DNA from: JBALVT01 sp045110675
Lineage (GTDB): Bacteria; Pseudomonadota; Gammaproteobacteria; Pseudomonadales; Halieaceae
Length of the DNA: 10,113 nt
Direction: 5' to 3'
Assembly: GCA_045110675.1 (NCBI GenBank)
Contig: JBGCGJ010000072.1
Coordinates: forward strand, 1-10,113
Under the pieces are notes generated by a model. That model did not search any database and had not been told where the DNA came from. It worked only from the letters and a program-made list of their open reading frames with translations. Positions 1-7,243 of the stretch are shown one piece after another (the first letter of the stretch is position 1; every line of letters begins with the position of its first letter). A program made the position numbers and the translations under genes.

Positions 1-649
1 TGATCATATTGATCGAATTGTAATGCCCGGAATTAATGGTGGCGACATTCACCCGGAGGATAGGATGGTCTCGGCCGGTTCGGGTACGACAACCGCGCTG
101 TGCTTGTTGCTGCACATCTTGTCGGGAAAATTCGCCATCGATTGCGCTACGATGACCACGGTGCATTCGTACACCTCCGACCAGGCGCTGCAAGACTAGG
201 CCGGCAGTGATTTTCGCCGCAGTCGCTCGGCGGCCAAGAATATTATCCCCAACAGTCACGACGCTGGCCTTTGGGTGGGGCAGGTGCTGCCGCAGTTTGA
301 GGGCAAAGTGCTGACTTCCGCCTTGAATGTTCCCATTCACGAAGGTTGTCTCCTCGATGTCAATCTGGTGATGGCCGACAGCGAGGTCAGCGCGGAAGAT
401 ATCAACAATACGATGCGTGAGCACGCTGGCGACTACCCGGGTATTGTTGACGTAGTGGAAGACCCCATTGTTTCCTCAGATATTATCGGCAATCCACATT
501 CCTTGTTGTTCGACACGAAGGGTACGATCAAGGCGGGTAGCAATATTATCAAAACCCTCGGCTGGTACGAGAACCAGGGACATGCGGCTCGCTTGCTCGA
601 TGTAGTGAGACTTTACGCTGATTTGGATAACCAACAGGAGGCAGCGTAA
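1..649 (+). pseudogene. Divergent GAPDH paralogue, 3' part, inactivated by an in-frame TAG
   Basis: Reading from position 2, one continuous frame encodes the catalytic-domain half of a type I glyceraldehyde-3-phosphate dehydrogenase; the NAD-binding half lies off the left edge. Recognisable blocks are SAGSGTTTALC (71-103), TTVHSYTSDQ (158-187), DFRRSRSAAKNIIP (206-250) and DPIVSSDIIG (461-490). They align in order with the intact paralogue that follows. The frame is broken once, by TAG at 197-199. The catalytic cysteine of the SCTT motif is also replaced by glycine (GGT, 83-85), whereas the catalytic histidine is kept (164-166). TAG is an ordinary stop for four other genes here, so recoding is unlikely. 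About 150 codons after the stop remain open and protein-like, which suggests recent inactivation or a sequence error. The terminal TAA overlaps the next ATG (TAATG), so the two genes were probably co-translated. Confidence 0.8.
636..640 (+). promoter_or_regulatory. Shine-Dalgarno site for gap
   Basis: AGGAG lies 8 bases before the ATG at 649, inside the last codons of the upstream GAPDH pseudogene. It supports 649 as the gap start. It also means that early termination at the upstream TAG (197-199) could lower any coupling between the two genes while leaving independent initiation possible. Confidence 0.7.
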
Positions 650-1650
650 TGAGAGTTGCAATCAATGGCTTTGGCCGAATCGGACGCTCTGTATTTCGCG
701 TACTGGAAGATGTTGAGGGTGTCGATGTGGTCGCCATCAATGATCTTTTCGATAACGATGCTCTGCGATACCTATTGAACTACGACACAGTCATGGGTCC
801 TTTTGGCAAGTCACTTACCCTCGAAGACGGTCACTTTGTCACACCCAAAGGCCGCGTAAAGTTACTCAGTGATAGAAATCCTGCGGAATTACCCTGGGAC
901 GAATTGGGTATAGATGCAGTAGTTGAGTCCACCGGGGTCTTCCGTAAACGCGAGCAGCTGGAAATGCATTTATCCGCTGGTGCCAAGCGAGTGATATTGA
1001 CGGTTCCCGCCTCGGAACCCATTGATTACACCGTGGTGCTGGGTGTCAACGACGCCGGTTTGCTGCCCGAGCATCAGATAATATCCAATGCCAGTTGCAC
1101 CACGAATTGCCTCGCGCCCATGGCCAAAGTGCTGAATGAGAAATTTGGTATTGTTGAGGGTGTGATCAATACCGTGCACGCATACACCAATGATCAGCGT
1201 TTGGCAGACGTGCCCCATTCCGACTGGCGGCGCAGTCGTGCGGCGGCGGAAAACATTATTCCCACTTCGACAGGTGCGGCCAAGGCGGTGGGAGAGGTTC
1301 TTCCTGAATTGCGAGGACGATTGCACGGTATTGCCTCGCGAGTGCCGGTGCCCGATGGTTCCGTTGTTGATCTATTCGTGAAACTCGATACTTCAGTGAC
1401 CGTCGAGGCAGTTCATGCAGCGGTAAAAGAAGCAGCCGCTACACCGGAACTGAATGGTATTTTGCATTATAGCGACAGGCCCATCGTCTCCTCCGATATC
1501 ATCGGTGATTCACACTCGTCAATCTACGATGCCGGATTTACTGCGGTAACAGGGGAGCGGTACCTCCGAGTCCTCAATTGGTATGACAACGAGTGGGGTT
1601 ATTCAAGTCGCGTTTGCGATCTGCTGGCTCGCTTCGGAAAATGGTCGTAG
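649..1650 (+). CDS. gap: Type I glyceraldehyde-3-phosphate dehydrogenase
   Basis: This enzyme oxidises glyceraldehyde-3-phosphate with phosphate and NAD(P)+ to 1,3-bisphosphoglycerate, in the cytoplasm. The 333-residue length is normal for the family. The N-terminal Rossmann motif is INGFGRIGR (5-13), and D32 follows in the INDL segment, as in NAD-using enzymes. The catalytic motif SNASCTTNC has Cys150, and His177 lies in TVHAYTNDQ. The phosphate-site segment PTSTGAAKA (205-213) and R231 are intact, and the C-terminal WYDNEWGYS (311-319) is canonical. The stretch around PHSDWRRSRAAAENIIP resembles GapB/Gap2 enzymes more than E. coli GapA, and the lack of Epd-type replacements argues against erythrose-4-phosphate dehydrogenase. 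Whether NAD or NADP is preferred cannot be settled by eye. The start at 649 has a good ribosome site and overlaps the upstream stop by one base. ppc follows at once in the same direction. Confidence 0.93.
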   Translation: MRVAINGFGRIGRSVFRVLEDVEGVDVVAINDLFDNDALRYLLNYDTVMGPFGKSLTLEDGHFVTPKGRVKLLSDRNPAELPWDELGIDAVVESTGVFRKREQLEMHLSAGAKRVILTVPASEPIDYTVVLGVNDAGLLPEHQIISNASCTTNCLAPMAKVLNEKFGIVEGVINTVHAYTNDQRLADVPHSDWRRSRAAAENIIPTSTGAAKAVGEVLPELRGRLHGIASRVPVPDGSVVDLFVKLDTSVTVEAVHAAVKEAAATPELNGILHYSDRPIVSSDIIGDSHSSIYDAGFTAVTGERYLRVLNWYDNEWGYSSRVCDLLARFGKWS

Positions 1651-1667
1651 GATAGGGAAACATAACA

Positions 1668-1697
1668 ATGTCCTGGGAGATTGATAGTGGTAACTGA
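1668..1697 (+). other. Possible nine-codon leader ORF overlapping the ppc start
   Basis: ATG at 1668 has AGGGAA at 1654-1659, 8 bases upstream, and opens a nine-codon ORF (MSWEIDSGN) that stops with TGA at 1695-1697. It overlaps the probable ppc start in another frame. It could be a translated leader that couples ppc to upstream translation, the remnant of the original ppc start after an indel, or chance. Confidence 0.25.
1675..1680 (+). promoter_or_regulatory. Shine-Dalgarno site deciding the ppc start
   Basis: GGGAGA lies directly before a TTG at 1681 (no spacing) and 6 bases before a GTG at 1687. Normal spacing favours the GTG. The frame is closed upstream by TAA at 1663-1665, so no earlier in-frame start exists. 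Confidence 0.55.
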
Positions 1698-4320
1698 TGA
1701 AGCGGATTATTCATCGTTAAGAAGCAATGTGAGTTTTTTGGGGCGTTTGCTGGGAGAAACCATCTCCGGTGCTCAGGGTGAGGAGTTTCTCGAACTCATC
1801 GAACAGATCCGCGGTCTGTCCAAGTCCTCCCGGGATGGCGATCCCTCGGCGAGAGAAGATCTGCTGAGCGTACTGCGCAATCTGCAAAACGATCAGCTCG
1901 TGCCAGTGGCGCGAGCGTTCAGTCAGTTTCTGAATCTGGCGAACATCGCGGATCAACACCACACGGTGTCCAGAGAAATGGATCCGTTATTCTCCGCTTC
2001 GGAAACATTATCATCGACTGTCAAGGAGTTGCGGGAGCGCCGAGTCAGCCCCGATGATATAACCCAGGAATTTCACGCTCTCAATATCGAGCTGGTTCTT
2101 ACCGCTCACCCCACCGAGATTACCCGGCGAACGCTGATCCACAAGCACAGTGAGATATCTCGCTGTCTGGGTCAGCTGGAATTGCAGGGTTTGACGCCTC
2201 GGGAAGAGCGACAACTCCACGGTCGATTGCGCGAGTTGATTGCCCAGATCTGGTACGGCTACGATTTCCGCCAGGAACGTCCCACACCGGTTGATGAGGC
2301 TAAGTGGGGATTTGCGGTTGTCGAAGATTCCCTGTGGCGTGCGGTCCCCGAGTTCATGCGCAGGCTCGATCGCACGTTACTGGACAATTTCGATGTCGGC
2401 TTATCTATCGACGCTTCTCCGGTAAAGTTTGTCTCCTGGATGGGCGGTGATCGCGATGGCAATCCCAATGTCACCGCCGAGGTTACTCGTGAGGTCCTTT
2501 TGCTCAGCCGATGGAAAGCGATAGATCTGTATTTGAGTGATGTGATCAGTCTGGTCGATGAACTGTCGATGACGCTCTGTGATGATCATCTGAGCGCACT
2601 GGCCGGCGGTGCACACGAGCCCTACCGCGCTGTTTTGAGGCCTCTGCGGGAGAAACTCAGGCGAACCCTCGCCGCCATAGAAACTGAACTTGAAGGCGGT
2701 GATCCACACGAAGCCGATATTATCGCCGGTGTCGATCAACTGTGGGATCCACTCCACGCCTGTTATCAGTCTATGCAAAATTGCGGTATGAATGCCATTG
2801 CCGATGGCAAGTTGTTGGATGTGTTGCGTCTGGTTAAATGCTTTGGTCTGCACCTGGTGCGCCATGATATTCGCCAGGACAGTGCCAGGCACACCGAGGT
2901 CTTTGAGCAGCTCACTCCCTTTCTCGGACTAGGTGACTACGCGCAATGGGATGAGCCCTCCCGAGCGGCATTTCTGCTGCGAGAGTTGGCCAACCCACGG
3001 CCATTGATTCCAGCTAATTGGCAACCCAATGAACAGGTTCAGGAAGTACTTGATACGTTCGCGGTCGTGGTCAAGCAGCCTGAAGAGGCGCTGGGTGCCT
3101 ATGTGATCTCTATGGCGCGCCAACCCTCGGATGTGCTGGCGGTTATGCTGCTACTGAAGGAATTCGGCTGCCCTTACAATTTGCCGGTGTCACCACTATT
3201 CGAAACGCTGGATGATCTGACGCGTTCGAGACAGGTGATCGAGTCGCTATTGAGTGACGAGTCCTATCGAAACTATATCGATGGGCGGCTGATGGTGATG
3301 ATTGGCTATTCTGACTCCGCCAAGGATGCAGGCGTGCTCGCCGCGTCCTGGGCACAGTACGCGGCCCAGGAAAATTTGCTGGCTGTGTGCGCGGAGCACG
3401 ATGTAAAGCTGACCTTGTTTCACGGTAGGGGCGGTACTATTGGTAGGGGAGGTGCGCCGGCCCACGAGGCGTTGTTGTCCCAACCACCGGGCACACTCAC
3501 CCATGGGCTTCGCGTTACCGAGCAGGGTGAGATGATACGAGCCAAACTGGGTTTGACCTCTTTGGCGGTAAAAACCCTCGCTCTCTACACCAGTGCTATT
3601 TTTCGCGCTAACCTGCTCACGCCGCCGGTTCCCCGCGACGAATGGCGGGTGATCATGGACACACTCGCAGAGGATTCCTGCACGGCCTATCGGGCAACCG
3701 TGAGAGGTGAGAAGGACTTTGTCGAGTACTTCCGAAGTGCAACGCCTGAGCAGGAGCTGGGCAAGTTACCGCTGGGTTCTCGTCCGGCCAGGCGCGCAGG
3801 CAGCGGTGGCATCGAAAGCCTTCGCGCTATCCCGTGGATTTTCGCCTGGTCTCAGAATCGTTTGATGTTGCCCGCCTGGCTGGGAGCCGGGGCGGCACTG
3901 GGGAAACTGGTGGAAAGTGGCAAGGAACAAACGCTCCAGGAAATGGCGACTACCTGGCCCTTTTTTGCGACGCGCCTGTCGATGCTGGAAATGGTTTTTT
4001 CCAAAGCGGATGCGGAATTGTCCGCTTACTATGACGATCGCCTGGTCGAGCCGCAGTTACAGCATCTGGGCACCACCCTGAGGGGGCAGCTCGCCGATGA
4101 CTCGAGCGTCGTTCTGAAGTTAACCGGGGCCGCTGAATTTCTGGATGATCAGCCTTGGATTCGTGAATCGATAAAACTGAGGAATGTCTATACCGATCCT
4201 CTCAACGTCTTGCAGGCGGAACTTCTCTTTCGGCAAAGGAAAAGTCCTGAGCCTTTGTTGGAGGAAGCCATTATGGTTACTATTGCGGGTGTTGCAGCGG
4301 GTATGCGAAATACCGGCTAG
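1687..4320 (+). CDS. ppc: Phosphoenolpyruvate carboxylase
   Basis: This enzyme carboxylates phosphoenolpyruvate with bicarbonate to oxaloacetate, an anaplerotic reaction that replenishes the TCA cycle. From the GTG at 1687 the protein has 877 residues, close to the 883 of E. coli. Residue numbers below count from the TTG at 1681. The first catalytic motif LTAHPTEITRR (140-150) carries the catalytic histidine (H143, codon at 2107). GGDRDGNPNVT (255-265), MIGYSDSAKDAG (540-551) and FHGRGGTIGRGG (580-591) are all intact, as are GSRPARR and LRAIPWIFAW (699-723). The protein ends in MRNTG, the canonical PEPC C-terminus needed for activity. No broken motif was seen. The gene follows gap by 36 bases with no terminator between, so co-transcription is likely. 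Its TAG stop overlaps the stop of the convergent lutC. The exact start is the only real doubt. Confidence 0.95.
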   Translation: MVTDEADYSSLRSNVSFLGRLLGETISGAQGEEFLELIEQIRGLSKSSRDGDPSAREDLLSVLRNLQNDQLVPVARAFSQFLNLANIADQHHTVSREMDPLFSASETLSSTVKELRERRVSPDDITQEFHALNIELVLTAHPTEITRRTLIHKHSEISRCLGQLELQGLTPREERQLHGRLRELIAQIWYGYDFRQERPTPVDEAKWGFAVVEDSLWRAVPEFMRRLDRTLLDNFDVGLSIDASPVKFVSWMGGDRDGNPNVTAEVTREVLLLSRWKAIDLYLSDVISLVDELSMTLCDDHLSALAGGAHEPYRAVLRPLREKLRRTLAAIETELEGGDPHEADIIAGVDQLWDPLHACYQSMQNCGMNAIADGKLLDVLRLVKCFGLHLVRHDIRQDSARHTEVFEQLTPFLGLGDYAQWDEPSRAAFLLRELANPRPLIPANWQPNEQVQEVLDTFAVVVKQPEEALGAYVISMARQPSDVLAVMLLLKEFGCPYNLPVSPLFETLDDLTRSRQVIESLLSDESYRNYIDGRLMVMIGYSDSAKDAGVLAASWAQYAAQENLLAVCAEHDVKLTLFHGRGGTIGRGGAPAHEALLSQPPGTLTHGLRVTEQGEMIRAKLGLTSLAVKTLALYTSAIFRANLLTPPVPRDEWRVIMDTLAEDSCTAYRATVRGEKDFVEYFRSATPEQELGKLPLGSRPARRAGSGGIESLRAIPWIFAWSQNRLMLPAWLGAGAALGKLVESGKEQTLQEMATTWPFFATRLSMLEMVFSKADAELSAYYDDRLVEPQLQHLGTTLRGQLADDSSVVLKLTGAAEFLDDQPWIRESIKLRNVYTDPLNVLQAELLFRQRKSPEPLLEEAIMVTIAGVAAGMRNTG

Positions 4321-5018
4321 TTCGCCTCGGCGATATCCCGGGCATTGTCTAATGTGTCTTCGGGTAGGTTTCCTATCAACACAACGTGCCAGCTGCGCGG
4401 CCCGTGGGCACCCATCACCAGCTCAAAGTCGATATCGGCAGTGCTCGAGGGGCCCGACACAAAGTTGATGCCGCGGTGTCTTCTCGCACCTTCCTGGCTC
4501 GCGTCAATCTTATGCCAAGCGTCTTCCATCGTTGCCACCAGGTCTTCCAGATCCACTAATACAATGTGACTCTCAACCAGTAGGTTGTTAGTGGCGGGAT
4601 TCGACTTCCCGCTCCAGGTCAGGATCGAACCTGTTTCGACGACCCCGGCGCGGGCATAGCTGACGCTGGCTAAATCTCCCTCTACAGCAGCACCAAAGCG
4701 GGGAAGCACACCACCATCTCGCCAGGGCATCGCCGCCAATTTGGGATCGTTACCGGCAACCAGTTTTCGGGTTCGGTATTTTTGATAAAGGTATTGAGCC
4801 ACTGTTTTTGCAGCGTCTGACCTGTTGCGCACCGCCATGGCTGACCCCTGATTTCGGATGACCATGGCGAGAAAACGCTCCGCAAATTCCGCGCTTGGAA
4901 TCTCGGGCTTCGGTGCGGTTCCAAGGCTGCTTAGCTGTGACGCAATCTGCTCGGCGCTGTTGCCAGCACTGGCATGGCGAACTCTGGCGACAATGTCGGT
5001 GCGTGCGCTGTCAGTCAC
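4317..5018 (-). CDS. lutC: LutC-type LUD-domain lactate utilisation protein
   Basis: This is the third subunit of the LutABC (YkgEFG-type) system, which oxidises L-lactate to pyruvate in the cytoplasm; the individual role of LutC is not well defined. The 233-residue protein is a single LUD domain. ETGS (128-131) starts the conserved core, and the C-terminal signature GPSSTADI (189-196) followed by GAHGPR (203-208) is typical. No cysteine clusters are present, as expected for LutC. It starts with GTG at 5018, supported by a strong AGGAGG four bases upstream. The first 8 bases overlap the end of lutB, so translation is probably coupled. The TAG stop shares the CTAG palindrome with the stop of ppc on the other strand, so any terminator must lie inside ppc. 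Confidence 0.9.
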   Translation of the reverse strand: MTDSARTDIVARVRHASAGNSAEQIASQLSSLGTAPKPEIPSAEFAERFLAMVIRNQGSAMAVRNRSDAAKTVAQYLYQKYRTRKLVAGNDPKLAAMPWRDGGVLPRFGAAVEGDLASVSYARAGVVETGSILTWSGKSNPATNNLLVESHIVLVDLEDLVATMEDAWHKIDASQEGARRHRGINFVSGPSSTADIDFELVMGAHGPRSWHVVLIGNLPEDTLDNARDIAEAN

Positions 5019-6432
5019 CCTGCCTCCTTTTTAGCGAGTTGTACTGCGCCATGAAGGTCGGGCCCTGCGGCGCTGGAAAGTCTCTGGTGTCGGTCCAGCC
5101 CGCTGCGAGGGGCAGGCTTTTGAAACTGCCTTTTTTACGTCCCAGCCATGCGAGCTTTGATATGACAGAGTTGCTAAGCCAGTGATAAAGGCGCGGACGG
5201 GCGCTCACCCAGGCGTGTAATTTTATGCCCCGGCTCCAGCGGCGATCAGACAATTGGTGTTTCGATTCTTCATGGCGCAAATCGCGCAGCAGGTCTGGCA
5301 GCGGAATGTCGGCAGGGCAGATTTCAGCGCAACGTCCACAGCTGGTGCAGGCATTCGGCAAGGTATTACTTTCCTCAAGCGAGGTTAGCAAAGGTGTTAG
5401 CACCGATCCCATGGGGCCGGGATAGACTGAACCGTAAGCGTGTCCGCCCGCACCGATGTAAACCGGACAGTGGGTGAGACAACTACCGCAGCGGATGCAG
5501 TGCAGCATTTCCTTGTAGTCGCTGGCCAGAATGGAGCTACGTTTGTTGTCCAGTAAAACAAAATGGGTTTCCAGTGGGCCGTCCGGGTCTTCGCCGTGGC
5601 GCGGCCCGCTGTAAAAACTGGTGTAGCTGGTGGCGGCTTTGCCGATGGCGGAGCGCACCAGTAACGGTAGCATCGCCGAGGCGTCTGCCGCCCGTGGTAG
5701 TAATCGTTCCAGAGTCGTGCAGATGATGAGGACTTTAGGGAGGTTTGCACACAGGTCGCCGTTGCCTTCATTGGTGACCAACATTGAATAGCCATTTTCC
5801 GCGATCAAGGCATTGGACCCGATGATGCCAACTTCGGCAGCCAGAAAATCTTTGCGCAACATCGTCCTCGCTTCAGCGACCATGTCGCTCGGCGTGTCGA
5901 GATCTCGCTGTCCCAGGTCGTGTTTTTCAAAAAACAGTTCGCGAATTTCCTGCTGCGACTTGTGCAGCGCTGGCCCCAGAATGTGGCTGGGAGTTTCCCC
6001 TGCCTGTTGAATTATGTATTCGCCCAGATCTGTTTCGACAACATCGAGACCGGCACTTATAAGGTAGTTATTTAACTCGGTCTCTTCGGTGACCATGGAC
6101 TTGCCCTTGGCGATGCGCCTTGCACCGTGCTGCTGGCAAATGTCGAGCACGACGCTGTTGAGCTCTCCTCCGTCGCGTGCATAGTGGACCTGGCTGCCGT
6201 TTTTAACCGCTTCCTGCTCGAACTGGAGCAAATAGTGATCCAGGTTTTCCAGGGTGTGTTCCCGGATTTTTTTCACATATTTGCGCAGTGATTCGAAGGG
6301 GCTGAATTGATCGACTGCCTGGTTTCTGGCGTTCGCAATGATAACGCCGAGATGATCGCGCCGCTTTACTTTCTCGGTCTCAAGCACTGCCGCATTGGCA
6401 CTTTCGAGAAACTCGGAGCTGCTAACGTTCAC
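5011..6432 (-). CDS. lutB: LutB-type iron-sulfur LUD protein of L-lactate oxidation
   Basis: This subunit of the LutABC complex is expected to carry electrons through two [4Fe-4S] clusters during lactate oxidation. The 473-residue length matches E. coli YkgF. An N-terminal LUD domain spans roughly residues 60-300, with KSMVTEE (111-117), TDLGEY (134-139) and TNEGNG (220-225). Two ferredoxin clusters follow: C312, C315, C318 and C322 in CIRCGSCLTHCP, and C362, C365, C368 and C372 in CTSCGRCAEICP. Both sets of four ligands are complete. The C-terminal 100 residues form the usual helical tail of the family. The most upstream in-frame start is a GTG at 6432 with only a weak GGCGG at 6440-6444. 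An out-of-frame ATG at 6446 overlaps the lutA stop, so the start may have shifted. lutA lies 13 bases upstream and lutC overlaps by 8 bases. Confidence 0.92.
   Translation of the reverse strand: MNVSSSEFLESANAAVLETEKVKRRDHLGVIIANARNQAVDQFSPFESLRKYVKKIREHTLENLDHYLLQFEQEAVKNGSQVHYARDGGELNSVVLDICQQHGARRIAKGKSMVTEETELNNYLISAGLDVVETDLGEYIIQQAGETPSHILGPALHKSQQEIRELFFEKHDLGQRDLDTPSDMVAEARTMLRKDFLAAEVGIIGSNALIAENGYSMLVTNEGNGDLCANLPKVLIICTTLERLLPRAADASAMLPLLVRSAIGKAATSYTSFYSGPRHGEDPDGPLETHFVLLDNKRSSILASDYKEMLHCIRCGSCLTHCPVYIGAGGHAYGSVYPGPMGSVLTPLLTSLEESNTLPNACTSCGRCAEICPADIPLPDLLRDLRHEESKHQLSDRRWSRGIKLHAWVSARPRLYHWLSNSVISKLAWLGRKKGSFKSLPLAAGWTDTRDFPAPQGPTFMAQYNSLKRRQGD
5023..5028 (-). promoter_or_regulatory. 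Strong Shine-Dalgarno site for lutC inside lutB
   Basis: The - strand reads AGGAGG four bases before the GTG at 5018. These bases also encode the Arg-Arg pair near the LutB C-terminus. The site decides the GTG start of lutC and suggests efficient re-initiation by ribosomes finishing lutB. Confidence 0.7.
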
Positions 6433-6446
6433 GCGCGAACCGCCAT
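6429..6446 (-). other. Five-codon ORF bridging the lutA stop and lutB start
   Basis: On the - strand the lutA stop TGA (6448-6446) overlaps ATG (6446-6444), which opens a five-codon ORF (MAVRA). Its TGA (6431-6429) overlaps the lutB GTG (6432-6430). It could be a re-initiation relay, or a relic of an ATG start for lutB put out of frame by a CG insertion in the CGCGCG run at 6432-6437. Expression is unproven. Confidence 0.25.
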
Positions 6447-7243
6447 CAGGAATCTTCCTCGCCTATGGCCGGACCCGCCGTATCGAGGGTGAGTAGTTCG
6501 GCGATATGACGGACCTCAATCGCCTGGCCTCTACGTTTGGCTCTGCCGGCTATGTACATCAAACAACCCAGGTCGCCCCCCGCGAGAATTTGACTATCGG
6601 ATGCGAGGAAGGAATCGATTTTGTCATCGACCATTTTATCTGCCAGTGCCGGCATTTTTGAGCAGAAGGTTCCTCCAAAACCGCAACATTGTTCGGCGTG
6701 CGCCAGCTCTGTCACTTCACTACCGGATAAAGGTGTCAACAGTTTTCGAGGCTGGTCTTGAATGCCCAGTTCCCGCAATCCAGAACAGCTATCGTGATAG
6801 GCAATGCTGGGCAGCGAGGCGCCACTGGGTGTTGTGGCTGTCTCAAACTTGGCGATGTCCGCAAGGAACGCGGTTAGCTCGTGGGTCTTGGCGGCCAGGT
6901 CAATGGCTCTTTGACGCCATTGACCCTCAAGTATTGTGGGATAGTGCTGGCTGATCATCGCTGCGCAAGAACCCGAGGGAACCACCACGTAGTCTGAGCC
7001 CTCGAAAGCTTCGATCAGTTGTTGAGCGACGGGAATAGCCGCTTCGTAGTCGCCTGTGTTGTAGGCCGGTTGTCCGCAGCAGGTTTGTTGCACCGGAACA
7101 GAGACGGAGCATCCCGCGCTCTCCAGCAACAAAATACTGTTAAAGGCGACAGAGGGGCGAAAAAGGTCAGCGAGGCAGCTAACGAACAGCGAAACGTGAA
7201 ACCGCGGTTTCTGGGCTGTTCCTTTTGGTGGTCTTTTATCCAT
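6446..7243 (-). CDS. lutA: LutA-type cysteine-rich (CCG domain) lactate utilisation protein
   Basis: This is the first subunit of the LutABC L-lactate oxidation system, related to glycolate oxidase and heterodisulfide reductase iron-sulfur subunits. Its two CCG domains are visible: C23 with C55-C56-G57 and C93, then C153 with C186-C187-G188 and C227. QTCCGQP, YHDSCSGLRELG and CCGFGGTFC are family signatures. The last block is GGDLGC, with Asp in place of the first Cys of the classical CxxC, which I recall as usual for LutA. At 265 residues it is slightly long; the extra residues are a basic tail of about 16 residues before FHVSLFVSC. The start is well defined because TAG directly precedes the ATG at 7243. 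No convincing ribosome site precedes it, so leaderless or weak initiation is possible. It is probably the first gene of a lutABC operon. Confidence 0.9.
   Translation of the reverse strand: MDKRPPKGTAQKPRFHVSLFVSCLADLFRPSVAFNSILLLESAGCSVSVPVQQTCCGQPAYNTGDYEAAIPVAQQLIEAFEGSDYVVVPSGSCAAMISQHYPTILEGQWRQRAIDLAAKTHELTAFLADIAKFETATTPSGASLPSIAYHDSCSGLRELGIQDQPRKLLTPLSGSEVTELAHAEQCCGFGGTFCSKMPALADKMVDDKIDSFLASDSQILAGGDLGCLMYIAGRAKRRGQAIEVRHIAELLTLDTAGPAIGEEDS

Noticed and set aside
197..199. TAG read as a recoded amino acid (such as pyrrolysine)
   Set aside because: Four other genes in the window end in TAG with correct C-termini, and the catalytic cysteine is missing too, so inactivation is the simpler explanation.
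275..649. Treating the GAPDH fragment downstream of the TAG as a separate small gene
   Set aside because: The nominal start (a GTG at 275) lies within a conserved GAPDH block, and the homology continues unbroken upstream of the TAG, so it is the rest of the same gene and not an independent ORF.
970..1326. 118-codon - strand ORF inside gap
   Set aside because: It lies wholly opposite the strongly conserved catalytic region of gap and has no recognisable motif.
2401..2892. 163-codon - strand ORF inside ppc
   Set aside because: Antisense shadow of conserved PEPC sequence, with no supporting ribosome site or motif.
4300..4333. Hairpins GGTAT/ATACC (4300-4314) and TCGC/GCGA (4322-4333) as a bidirectional terminator
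   Set aside because: The stems are only 4-5 base pairs, and neither strand has a T-run after them; both lie in coding sequence.
5397..5795. 132-codon - strand ORF inside lutB in another frame
   Set aside because: The lutB frame here carries the conserved LUD and ferredoxin motifs; the alternative frame shows only composition-driven residues.
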